From NCBI GenBank assembly GCA_036939755.1, contig JALLAZ010000166.1:1-38326 (forward strand): DNA of 38,326 bases, written 5' to 3'. Source of the stretch: Stephanodiscus triporus. Its lineage: Eukaryota > Bacillariophyta > Thalassiosirophyceae > Thalassiosirales > Thalassiosiraceae. Shown one piece after another: positions 21,061 to 29,841 of the stretch (position 1 is the stretch's first letter; every line of letters begins with the position of its first letter). The position numbers and the translations under genes are program-made. The notes under the pieces are model-generated. The model saw only the letters and a program-made list of their open reading frames with translations. It was not told the DNA's origin and searched no databases.

Positions 21061-21271
21061 TAGAAATTAATGGAGGCGTTTTGTCGAAATTAGACCGTAT
21101 CTCCTCTAATAATGGTCTGATTGACATGATTGCAAGTGGAAAAGTGTTTACTGATGTGTTGGCAATGCATTTCAACACTTGAATCATGTTCATCGGACAG
21201 TTATTGGCTGAGATATAGTATCACAAAGTATTGGTGTGGTGCGTCGGTTTTTGAATATTTTTCCTAAATAT

Positions 21272-24200
21272 TTAACTATGCATGTTTATCATACCCCTCT
21301 CCCCAGCACTCTTTGCAAATTGGCTCCTTGCAGATGGGACAACCCATTCTTGATGCTCTGCACATTCTTTTCCTTACCGCTGCCCTTTGCTCCGATGCTG
21401 TAGTACCTAGCAATTTGCGGTAACACATCCGACAATAATGTCCACCAATGCCGAGATCCACTCGCTCGCCCGTACATTGGTTCGTCTTCACCCGTGTTCC
21501 GCACTTATACTGCACCACAACTTTCTCTGTTTTTGATGGGCGATGTGTGATGCCACTAGTGATATTGTTCAAGCAAAAGAAGCATTTGTCACAGTCACAG
21601 GGTACAAATGCCCCCTGACGCATGAAGTTTGGTCTCGTTGCAGACTTTCCGTCCCAGTGAAGACCAACCCCGTAGTTCATGATAGAAAGTGCAAGATCGA
21701 TCTGAAAATCATGACGTCCAGAATGGGTATCCTCATACCGCTTCCACTGTTTTTGACCAACGTTACCCTTGACAAGGAAGCTCACCACAACATACACTGC
21801 ATGGATCACTCTGTCCAATGCCCAGCAGAAAATTCTCAAGTAATATCGGTTGGTGCGGATTGTGGTCGAGTAGTCGGCGCTATCCCGATCGTTCCTGTCG
21901 ACAGCATTGTAATTTGCAACATAATCAGCTTGTGCTCGTGGAGCCGAAATAGTATCACGTGTACGTTTGCCTCGTATGCGCCTCTGGACAGTCATGTAAT
22001 CACTCCGTCCCACATTGTTGGTAGAAAGAAATGATACCTGTTTTTTGTCTTTCCAGGTCGTACATTGGACGTAGTATGGTGTCCGGCCTGCACGTAATTT
22101 CAGACACGCCTCACGAAACCAACCTCTCTCCAATCCATTACGCGCTCCATTGGACAACTTCAAAAAGGGAATGTCATGATCATCACGTGTCTTCTTATCG
22201 GTGAGAACGATCGTGCCAACCATTGTCCATTTATATTTCTCAAATAGGTGCTTTGCAAGCTTCATCGATGTGTAGTAATTGTCTGTGTACAGTGTGCGCC
22301 CACGTGGTCCTGTGAGCTCTGCCTCATTCACCAGTCTATCACAAACATCCACTGTGGTTCCATCCGTCTTCTTGTCCTTGTTACCGCAATAGACCTCGTA
22401 CGCAAGCATAATCCCCGAGATAGCACAACACACACAGAAAACCTTGATGCCGTGCTTGATTGGTTTGGCTGGCATGTACTGTATGAAGGCCACCGCACGT
22501 CCACAGTACTTGATCATTGATTCGTCTATTGCGATGTCTTTGCCGGCGGTCCATACCTTTCGTAATCCCTTCCCGATTGCGTCCAAGGCATCTCTGACTT
22601 TGAATAAAGGATCATATCCATCGCTACCCTCTGGTTGCTGCAGTGAGTTGTCAGCAAAGTGTATGTTGCGCCGCAAGAACTCATATGCATCGCGCGTCAT
22701 TGAATTCCTAACGTATGGTATCGATAGTCCATATGGCTGATTATGCCACATCTTACGTGCTGTCCTCTTCTCGGAACCAAAATGTGCCCCTTGAAGTATA
22801 AGGATCCCGATCCACGTGATGATGTACCCTGCCGAGATTTGATATTGTACTCGTTCGTTGTCCGCCCGATGACGTCGATTGGGGGTTGGAACACCATCAG
22901 TTAGAGCAGGCACCGAAACATAATAGAATGCCTTCATTTCATTTCCATCAGAATCCTTTTTCTTCCGAGCAACTACCCAATCATTATAGCAGTATTTTTC
23001 CGTCATTCGTGCAACTTGCTCGAAGAATACCAACGGTAGAATTGCAAGAAAAATTTCACACAGCCCTGTCGATGACCGTACTACATTTGTAATGAACTGC
23101 GTCGGACCGGCCTTTGGACCCCCGTGTGGGCCTGCATATGTGTCTTGCCATTGAGGCTGCCACGTGATGTTATGGTCATGTGTGAGCTCGACCCACGGAG
23201 CGTGGACAGGACGAATCGGCTCCATGTCCTTCTTCCACTCATTTTGAAGTGTCCTTGAAAATATTTCATCAATCGGCTGGATAGACGAGGACCGATCGAT
23301 GAATGGCACAAAAGAACGATGGATGAGAATATCTGTCTGTGCCTTCACGTCGACAAGACTATCATGTGCACCACTCAGATTGGTGCCATCGTTGGCATAC
23401 TTCCACACAACTCCAAGTTCATACGCTTCGATCTTGGACTTTGCCTTGTTGAAATGGCAACTCTTATACTTCTCGATCACACGATATGGGTCGATGAAGT
23501 ATTTGATATTTGCTGGCAAAGAATACCTCGAGTTTGGGGCTTGTGTGAGTCGCCATAGCCACTTCAGGTCGCATGCCTCACCATTCCATGCCACAAGTAT
23601 AGCAGTCTCTGACGGCCGCACGATACTGTGGAACCAACGCTGGAACTCGGGCCAGACGGTTCTCATGTTCCCGGCATTCACGATCCTTTCATCGTCAGGG
23701 AGGATGCCATGCACGGTGATGCTCCTCTGATCCCAATACTCTGGACGAACTTCAGGGTTAACGTATCTGTTGAACGTCTCTCTTACCCGATCGATGCCAT
23801 CAGCATGGTCAGACCCCACCTTCCTCCCGTCCATCTTCATTCGTACGATCTCAGCAGAGATCTGAACGATTCCCGCAATCTCCCCAGCTGTCTCAATATC
23901 AAACGACATAAAAACAGACAGCTGATTGCGAAGTATATGATGGGCAATGGATCTGCCTTTGGGGACATAATCCCCCCCACCAACCTCCCCAATATCAGCA
24001 GTATATTCGTTTGTCTCCCCACCCCCCAATTCCACCTCCATTCCTATCGTTTCATCGGCCAAATCGACACCCTCGTCACCAACATCCTGCTGGAGTTGAT
24101 CCCCAAACGGGTAGTTGGGAGTGTCCTCAATACTATCAGGATCGAGGGATTGAACTGAAATGGAGCCAAAATGGCTCTGATCGGACGCCAGGAGCCCTTC

Positions 24201-24475
24201 CTCGCAGGAACCCACAGAATCCTCATCTGTGGGGCTCTCGAGGAGGCCAGCCCTGGTCTCCCCCAAATTTGTGGTCTCGCGCAGTCCAGAATCCATCGTG
24301 CGCAAGCCAGAATGTGGCCGATATGCTGTCGCAAGCGTCCCTTAATTTTGGGCGGTCGCGCGCCGCTGGAATATAAGAATGAGGTGCTCCGGTGTGGGAG
24401 GTGCGCGCTATGGTTTCGTGTTTTTTTCGGAAATCGCCGAAATATTTTTCTGTTGTGGCGGCGGGAAAGGGTTAA
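21272..24475 (-). mobile_element. piggyBac-superfamily DNA transposon, boundaries uncertain
   Basis: The transposase gene lies between two TTAA tetranucleotides, the piggyBac target site: 24472-24475 on its 5' side, followed inward by CCCTTTCCCGCCGCC, and 21272-21275 immediately after its stop codon. Another TTAA at 21067-21070 coincides with the point where aminopeptidase similarity disappears and may be the true end. I could not find matching terminal inverted repeats, so the limits given are only a guide. Confidence 0.55.
21276..24296 (-). CDS. DEDDh exonuclease-piggyBac transposase fusion with cysteine-rich tail (1006 aa)
   Basis: A single uninterrupted frame from ATG at 24296. Residues ~1-115 are acidic and disordered. 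Residues ~120-335 form a DEDDh (DnaQ/RNase T-like) 3'-5' exonuclease: FMSFDIET (D133, E135), LVAWNGEACDLKWL (D243) and SGAHDSLVD (H311, D316, the His-x4-Asp ExoIII motif). Residues ~400-845 are a DDE_Tnp_1_7 piggyBac core: KDIAIDESM (D591), LYTDNYYTS (D672) and YNAVDRND (D800), the expected catalytic triad. Residues ~900-998 carry CxCxxCxxC, CxxC, CxxC and CxxCxxxxCxxC-type clusters, the zinc-binding tail that in piggyBac proteins recognises element ends. Every catalytic residue of both enzymes is present and there are no stops, so the gene looks recently active or conserved. The exonuclease-transposase junction lies inside the single frame, not at a splice site. Confidence 0.9.
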   Translation of the reverse strand: MDSGLRETTNLGETRAGLLESPTDEDSVGSCEEGLLASDQSHFGSISVQSLDPDSIEDTPNYPFGDQLQQDVGDEGVDLADETIGMEVELGGGETNEYTADIGEVGGGDYVPKGRSIAHHILRNQLSVFMSFDIETAGEIAGIVQISAEIVRMKMDGRKVGSDHADGIDRVRETFNRYVNPEVRPEYWDQRSITVHGILPDDERIVNAGNMRTVWPEFQRWFHSIVRPSETAILVAWNGEACDLKWLWRLTQAPNSRYSLPANIKYFIDPYRVIEKYKSCHFNKAKSKIEAYELGVVWKYANDGTNLSGAHDSLVDVKAQTDILIHRSFVPFIDRSSSIQPIDEIFSRTLQNEWKKDMEPIRPVHAPWVELTHDHNITWQPQWQDTYAGPHGGPKAGPTQFITNVVRSSTGLCEIFLAILPLVFFEQVARMTEKYCYNDWVVARKKKDSDGNEMKAFYYVSVPALTDGVPTPNRRHRADNERVQYQISAGYIITWIGILILQGAHFGSEKRTARKMWHNQPYGLSIPYVRNSMTRDAYEFLRRNIHFADNSLQQPEGSDGYDPLFKVRDALDAIGKGLRKVWTAGKDIAIDESMIKYCGRAVAFIQYMPAKPIKHGIKVFCVCCAISGIMLAYEVYCGNKDKKTDGTTVDVCDRLVNEAELTGPRGRTLYTDNYYTSMKLAKHLFEKYKWTMVGTIVLTDKKTRDDHDIPFLKLSNGARNGLERGWFREACLKLRAGRTPYYVQCTTWKDKKQVSFLSTNNVGRSDYMTVQRRIRGKRTRDTISAPRAQADYVANYNAVDRNDRDSADYSTTIRTNRYYLRIFCWALDRVIHAVYVVVSFLVKGNVGQKQWKRYEDTHSGRHDFQIDLALSIMNYGVGLHWDGKSATRPNFMRQGAFVPCDCDKCFFCLNNITSGITHRPSKTEKVVVQYKCGTRVKTNQCTGERVDLGIGGHYCRMCYRKLLGTTASEQRAAVRKRMCRASRMGCPICKEPICKECWGEGYDKHA

Positions 24476-24793
24476 CCCGTTACAGTGGCGCAGCCCCTAA
24501 CGGCTTGTCTTCACAGAAAGATTTTTTTCATATCGTATTGTGTATGAGGGGTGTCGCTTGGTCAAAATCTCAGTTAATATTATGAGAGAGAGTAAAAAAA
24601 ACCAATTGAATTGGAATGTGTAATAGTTGCCATCTGGTAAAAAGAGAGAAGTGCCATCTGGTTGGTGTCAGAGAGGTTACCTAGAGTAGGTAAGGTGTCT
24701 TTCTTGCGCCGCCGAGCGACGCGGGGCGGTTCTCGTGTTATGTTGTGATGTGCGCTATTCCCTTCCCCATAAAATCGACGCAAAAAGCGAACC
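24476..24793. other. Intergenic region between the transposon and the plastid-protein gene
   Basis: No gene seen. Just outside the TTAA there is a short stem (CCGTTA and TAACGG, about 24477-24504). The sequence shows no continuation of the aminopeptidase gene. The remainder should hold the promoter of the 24794 gene. Confidence 0.45.
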
Positions 24794-25781
24794 ATGATGA
24801 TTCGGAAATTCCTCCTCCTCATGCCCTCAATAATTGTCCTACCGGCCCCGCCCGTGGACTCCTTCGCGCCGTCGTCGACGTGCGACAATCTTCGTCGCGC
24901 GGTCTCTTCCAAGGTAAGTTCATTTCTCACTTGGTAGACAGCTTAGCTGCGTGCCGATGCAGATTTGGTGGGACGCGTCCTCATTTGACTGCATTCCCCA
25001 TAACCCCCGCCCGGCCCCCCAAACGACTACGATAAAACCCAACTCGCCCGTTCGATCTGGACGTCCATCCTCCCGAAAAGCGGCCTTCTATGTCGTCGCC
25101 GCCACTAAGAGCGACCCGATCGGACCTGTCGTCGAAGGAATTCCAGCTCGAGGAGCTCGAGGACAGGGACGAATGCGAGACGTCCCTGCGCCTGAACGAC
25201 GACGGCACCGTGACGCTCGGCCAGACGAACGGCCCTCCAGTATCGTCGTGGGAGGGATCCTGGGCCGTCATCGAGACGGCCACGGAGGCGGACAAGCCGT
25301 TCAGGATGAGGCTCACTCGGACCTACGAGGCGGGGGGGTGAGTACACAGTGTTATTATTTTGTGCTTACATAAATATCTACTTGGAATCGTCTTCCTTTT
25401 TTCACCAATTTTTGGCGGTGTCGGCGGGCTCACGCATCGCGGCTTTTCCTTCGAACTACGACACCCCCTCCCCGCCGGCCCTCTACGTGCCCTCTCGCCC
25501 GATCGCGTCACCGCGCGTTTCGTTCCCCCCCCCTCCCTCGTCCTCGCGCCGCGCACAGGTCCGGAACGAACAAGCTCGGCGACGTCTCGTACAGCGTCCA
25601 ACGAGAATTCTGGGGCAACATCGAGATGGTGGGAGAGTCGGTCTCCGTGACCGGGAGGACCCACGGCAATCCCGACGCGAACGTCGACGGGAACGAGTAC
25701 GTCAACGAGCTGTCGTTGATGGAGAGCGAGATTGGGTACTTCACCATGATCGACGCCGTCGCGGGGGAGCGGCCGGTGTAG
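24794..25781 (+). CDS. Small plastid-targeted protein of unknown function (three exons, 199 aa)
   Basis: Exons 24794-24913, 25081-25337 and 25559-25781 join in phases 0 and 2 to exactly 200 codons. The start MMIRKFLLLMPSIIVLPAP is a hydrophobic signal sequence that ends in VDSFAP, the ASAFAP-type cleavage site whose phenylalanine directs proteins into diatom plastids; a Ser/Arg-rich transit segment follows. The mature part is a compact beta-rich domain: CETSLRLNDDGTVTLGQTNG, W..SWAVIE, FRMRLTRTYEAG, SYSVQREFWGNIEMVGESV, then a C-terminal EIGYFTMID. It resembles a stramenopile family of unknown function with a DDGTVT strand and a ...R.Y.G....V motif. No enzyme motif or transmembrane helix is seen in the mature part. 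Plastid stroma is the most likely place. Confidence 0.85.
24914..25080 (+). other. Intron 1 of the plastid-protein gene (167 nt)
   Basis: Donor TCCAAG|GTAAGT (consensus), acceptor CGAAAAG|CGGCCT, phase 0. It separates the targeting presequence from the mature domain. Confidence 0.75.
25338..25558 (+). other. Intron 2 of the plastid-protein gene (221 nt)
   Basis: Donor GGGGG|GTGAGT, acceptor GCGCACAG|GTCCGG, phase 2, preceded by a C/T-rich tract at about 25525-25545. Confidence 0.85.
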
Positions 25782-26120
25782 GTAGGCGGGTCGACGGACA
25801 GGGCGGGGCGGAAATGGAGAGATCCGTGAAAGATTTGTGTTGACTGCCAGGAGAACCAAATAGCTCCGACTATTTCCACCTTCAAATGATTTGGCCTTAG
25901 AAAGCACCCGCACGTTGTGCTTGGCACCACTTGCTTCGTCAATACAAATGTTCAAGACTATCTCTACCTAGGCAGCGATGACGATCTGTTAAATGACGAA
26001 TGCGACCCTAAGTCTGTACATGAGTTCAAACCATTATTCAAACCATATAATTTTCATCAGAACCACACTATCAAAAGATACAAAGATATTTTATCACAAT
26101 GATCCAAACCCGTCCTTTTT
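25782..26120. other. Intergenic region between convergent genes
   Basis: Holds the 3' ends of the plastid-protein gene (+) and the glutaredoxin-fold gene (-). A 61-codon ORF at 25917-26102 has no recognisable feature. Nothing else is seen. Confidence 0.5.
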
Positions 26121-29100
26121 CTAAGTCATATAATCACTGCCCTCGAGTGATTCAAAGACCTCCTTTTTCTTAGTCATGCCAAACAACGATAGCGCCCACG
26201 AATTATTGTTATTACTAAAGAATCCATTGGGATTCAGCTTCATCCTGTTCTTCTTCTTCTTCTTGGTACTACCACCACTGAATAAACTCGTATCGTCTCC
26301 GTACCTTGGCGAGGGCTGGGCGGCAATGAAAAACATGTCTTCTTCGGGTTTGTTAAAGTCCAGCACAGGTGCCCCTTCGATGCTTATTTTGATTTTGGGT
26401 TTCGGCCTTACAGCGACTTCACCGGTAGAGGATGATGAAATCCTCTGGTTTGGCTGCATTGACTTGCTCGTCGTATTATTGTACGGCATTGCAGGTTGAT
26501 GTTCCTCCTCCCTTATTATGTGGGTGAATCTGAGCAGGTTATCGTCCCTTTTAGAGTACATGGAGACTTCGCGCTCGTCATTCGTTGGCGTCTTGATCCA
26601 GCTTTCCCACCCTCTTTTACCAATCATTGACTCGTGGGAAGGATTCCTATCATTCGATATTACTTTCTGTTCCTGTTGCTGATGTTTCGAATCTTGACCG
26701 CCTTTGGTCGTCTTCATTGACGCTATCGTTGGGCCATCTTTGACTATTTTACAAATGCCACTAGAACCAATATTGACGTCATCGCGATTCAAGAATCTAT
26801 TCAACGACAATGCAACCCGCGTGGCAGCCAATAGCATATCGCCTTCGAAATTTTCATCATTTTCATCATAATAGTTGTTCTTGATGTGACCAATATCACA
26901 ATTCAGATCTTCACCATCGTTGACGATGAAGCCCTCTCGACAGAGCCATCCTTGGTCATGTGTTTTTAAGAATTCCATCGCCTCTTCCACAATGTCGTCG
27001 ACATTTTCGCCTATTACGGGTGTCGTCGCCGTCGTCGCCATCTTTTGCAACTGTGTTCCTTCTCCTTCTGCTTCTTCTCCTCCTCCATTGCCAACGGCAG
27101 CGCTAACGCCGTCATGCAGCCGCCCTTGAGGTGTATTTGCGAATCTGCGATTTCCATTGATGCAACTGGCTGCGGCGGCAGGCGCAGATGGCATTTTCAT
27201 TTCTGGATCATCGTCCATATTGTTGCTTTTATTGTCTTTGGCGATGTATTTCTTTTTTTCTGCTTTCTCTTTTGTTGCCAATGTCTGCTCCTCCTCCTCA
27301 TCTTCCTCCTCTTCCTCAAAATCATGACAGAAATCGTTAGTGTCAAAGCTACTAATGCTGTCTTTTCCATCTTCTTCTTCCACTATCAAAGGCGACGTGA
27401 TTGCTGTTCTCGTCAACATTGCACTTGGTGACGACAACGACGAAGAAATTGACTTCTTGTTTTTCACCAGATCATTCTGTTTGAAGTAAGAGCCACTTCG
27501 AGGGCAGGGAGTAGACTGCATCATCCATGCTCCCCCCTGGGACATCGCAATACCCCGACCTAGGAGGTTATTGCATTTATCCAAACTACTTCTGTCGCCG
27601 TGGGGAGAGGATATGTTGCCTCCTCCCAGCATGTTAGAAGTCTTGGCAGTAGCGGCAGAGTTCGATGGTGGCGGCGGAGCATTGACATCGACGATGCGCG
27701 GCGACAGTGGCGGTTTGTTCCTTGCACTGATTTTTTTATTACTTCCCGATGGCGAGAAAGCGGTTGCAACATTACTACCGAAGAAGCTACTATCATTGTT
27801 CCTCGGAGAGAGGGCCTGTCGCCTCATCGGTGAAGGAGATTGAGGGGGCGATGCCACTGCCCGCAGAGACGGCAAATGCACGCCATTGACTGTATTCTCG
27901 TGTTGTTCGAACTGCGCCAAAAAGTTGAGCGAAGGAGGATGGCGGACCGCCCGTTTGACGTCCTTTTTAGCCCTCTCCTTCAATTTTCCATTATTCTCTG
28001 ACTTCTCCTTCTCGTTGCCGTTTTCTCTTCCGTCATCTGGTCCTCCATTTTCTTTGTTCTCATTGTCCTCCTTGTCCTTGGGTGACTCCAAAAAATGAGC
28101 CAATAAAGTTGGAGGTTGTTCGTTCTTCCTATTAACTACTTTGGTGCTACCGTCGACGCCACCATGCTGTCGTGACGACAGTTCCTCGCCACTGCTGCTG
28201 CCATCAACACCACCACCACCACTGCCGTCGTCAGCATCGGAAGACGACGACGAAACACACAGCTGCCATTCCAAAGCTCTCTTATGTCCATTAATCTCAT
28301 TGGAGCTTTCCTCGTTGCACTTGTTGATTTCCCATAAAGATATGGCCAGTGCCCGCTCCTTCACGGGAGGGATGTAATCGTATTCGACGTCGCCCGTGCC
28401 CGCGGCGCCAAAGGTGTGGGGGCATCCAAACATAAGCCTTGATTGCGGATGTTGCAGTAACTGTTGCGTGATGTTGTTTTTAACGTCCTCGTGGCTGCCA
28501 TTTTCGCCTTCGTAGTTGCCCATGACGTTGCCTTCATTTCTTTGCGAGTCGTCGGCATTTTTTGCCAACATCGTGCGCTCTTGCGCATCCCCGTCCTTGA
28601 GTCGTTTCCATTCTTCCTCCCGTCCTTCCTTGTGGTCCGAATAACGACAAAAGACAGAGGGAGATTCTGATGAAGGAAAACCCGTCGCTGTGGTGGTCAT
28701 GGTCGTGGTATTTACTGCGGTCTCTGCCGCCATGCAATCATCGAAGGATGCTTGCGTCTCAGTCGAGGCGGCGGCAGTGGCGGCACCGACCGCATCGACC
28801 CCGTCACCAGCGGCGAGAGCAGCGGTGGCAGTAGTTCCGAACGTTATGTCCTTCCACGTCTCCAGCTCGGGATGCATCGCCAGGATCTCCGGCGGCAGGC
28901 TGCTCGTCTCGTTCAGCCTCTCCATCTTGTCGAAGTCACCGAAGTATTCGATCGCGCCGTCGCTCGACGCGACGAAGAACTGAGGGTAATTGCCACGTGT
29001 TCCGCTGATTCGAAATAGCTCTTCTCTGAAGTCACGCGTGTCGGGGTCCATCCCGTCAACGACGACGTGCGGAACTCCCCTCGATGCGAGCCATCCGAGA

Positions 29101-29561
29101 GCTCTGGACTGATGCGAGGTCTGCAGTCGGTCGTGACATCCCATCGACACGAGGCACAGGAAATTCTTCGCATCGTCGCTCCTAGGCATCGGGCGGCGAA
29201 GAAGATCATCGTCGTGGCGTCGAATGACGGGCGGAATACCCGCGGCCATGTCAACCTCGGTCCGCTTCTCGGACGCGGCGGCCTCCCCCGCGCTTTCCTC
29301 TCCGTCGCATAGTCGCGGTTCTGCGGCGGGAGTTTTGGCGGCGCCGCCGACCGTGACCAGTTCGTCGCCGGTAGATGCCGTGGTAGCAGCTGAGGCAGTG
29401 GCATTCTCATTCTTCGTTTCGAATAATTTGAGTTTGCTGCTCACGATGCCGGACCAGATGCCGTCGTCGTCGCCATCGTCGGCGGCGATGAGCAGTTTTG
29501 CCAATGCCTTGATCCGATTGTTGTTAGCTTCGGCGGACATAGTTTCTCTTTCGTTATGCAT
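26121..29561 (-). CDS. Glutaredoxin-fold (SH3BGR-like) domain protein with a long disordered tail (1146 aa)
   Basis: Single-exon frame from ATG. A short helical N-terminus (ALAKLLIAADDG) and a low-complexity linker precede a thioredoxin-fold domain at residues ~132-219: KNFLCLVSMGCHDRLQTSHQ, ALGWLASRGVPHVVVDG, LFRISGTRGNYPQFFV and EYFGDFDKMERLNE. NYPQ contains the expected cis-proline (P193). There is no CxxC; single cysteines at 136 and 142 make redox catalysis doubtful, and a glutathione- or protein-binding role is as likely. The remaining ~900 residues are Ser/Asn/Glu-rich and disordered, with acidic runs (EEEEDEEEEE) and basic-proline patches, ending in a short ordered-looking KKKKNRMKLNPNGFF segment. 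Domains of this type recur in diatom proteins. The function is unknown. It lies head to head with the gene at 29842. Confidence 0.8.
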   Translation of the reverse strand: MHNERETMSAEANNNRIKALAKLLIAADDGDDDGIWSGIVSSKLKLFETKNENATASAATTASTGDELVTVGGAAKTPAAEPRLCDGEESAGEAAASEKRTEVDMAAGIPPVIRRHDDDLLRRPMPRSDDAKNFLCLVSMGCHDRLQTSHQSRALGWLASRGVPHVVVDGMDPDTRDFREELFRISGTRGNYPQFFVASSDGAIEYFGDFDKMERLNETSSLPPEILAMHPELETWKDITFGTTATAALAAGDGVDAVGAATAAASTETQASFDDCMAAETAVNTTTMTTTATGFPSSESPSVFCRYSDHKEGREEEWKRLKDGDAQERTMLAKNADDSQRNEGNVMGNYEGENGSHEDVKNNITQQLLQHPQSRLMFGCPHTFGAAGTGDVEYDYIPPVKERALAISLWEINKCNEESSNEINGHKRALEWQLCVSSSSSDADDGSGGGGVDGSSSGEELSSRQHGGVDGSTKVVNRKNEQPPTLLAHFLESPKDKEDNENKENGGPDDGRENGNEKEKSENNGKLKERAKKDVKRAVRHPPSLNFLAQFEQHENTVNGVHLPSLRAVASPPQSPSPMRRQALSPRNNDSSFFGSNVATAFSPSGSNKKISARNKPPLSPRIVDVNAPPPPSNSAATAKTSNMLGGGNISSPHGDRSSLDKCNNLLGRGIAMSQGGAWMMQSTPCPRSGSYFKQNDLVKNKKSISSSLSSPSAMLTRTAITSPLIVEEEDGKDSISSFDTNDFCHDFEEEEEDEEEEQTLATKEKAEKKKYIAKDNKSNNMDDDPEMKMPSAPAAAASCINGNRRFANTPQGRLHDGVSAAVGNGGGEEAEGEGTQLQKMATTATTPVIGENVDDIVEEAMEFLKTHDQGWLCREGFIVNDGEDLNCDIGHIKNNYYDENDENFEGDMLLAATRVALSLNRFLNRDDVNIGSSGICKIVKDGPTIASMKTTKGGQDSKHQQQEQKVISNDRNPSHESMIGKRGWESWIKTPTNDEREVSMYSKRDDNLLRFTHIIREEEHQPAMPYNNTTSKSMQPNQRISSSSTGEVAVRPKPKIKISIEGAPVLDFNKPEEDMFFIAAQPSPRYGDDTSLFSGGSTKKKKKNRMKLNPNGFFSNNNNSWALSLFGMTKKKEVFESLEGSDYMT

Positions 29562-29841
29562 GGTCGTTCTGTTCTACCCCCTTCGTTCCTATCCTGGGGA
29601 GGGAGAAAAAGTCATGACAAAACAATGAATGAGGAATTATCGTATTTTGACGTGACGAAAGGGTTGGATTCGTTCGGCGGGGTGGCGGCAAGTCCTTTTC
29701 AATTTTGGCGAAACAACTTCTAAACACAGGTCGTTATTAGGAATCAATATGGACCCCGAAAGATACATATCTTCTTCCAGCCAGTTAGTAAAAAAACAAT
29801 TACTACATGCACCTATTTTTTTGTGACTCTATCAAAAAAGG
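29562..29841. promoter_or_regulatory. Short divergent promoter region (280 nt)
   Basis: The start codons of two large genes face away from each other across 280 nt, so the two promoters must overlap or be shared. No defined element can be assigned; an AT-rich stretch lies at about 29785-29840. Confidence 0.5.

Noticed and set aside
25917..26102. 61-codon ORF
   Set aside because: Lies between two convergent genes, has no recognisable feature and is of a length expected by chance.
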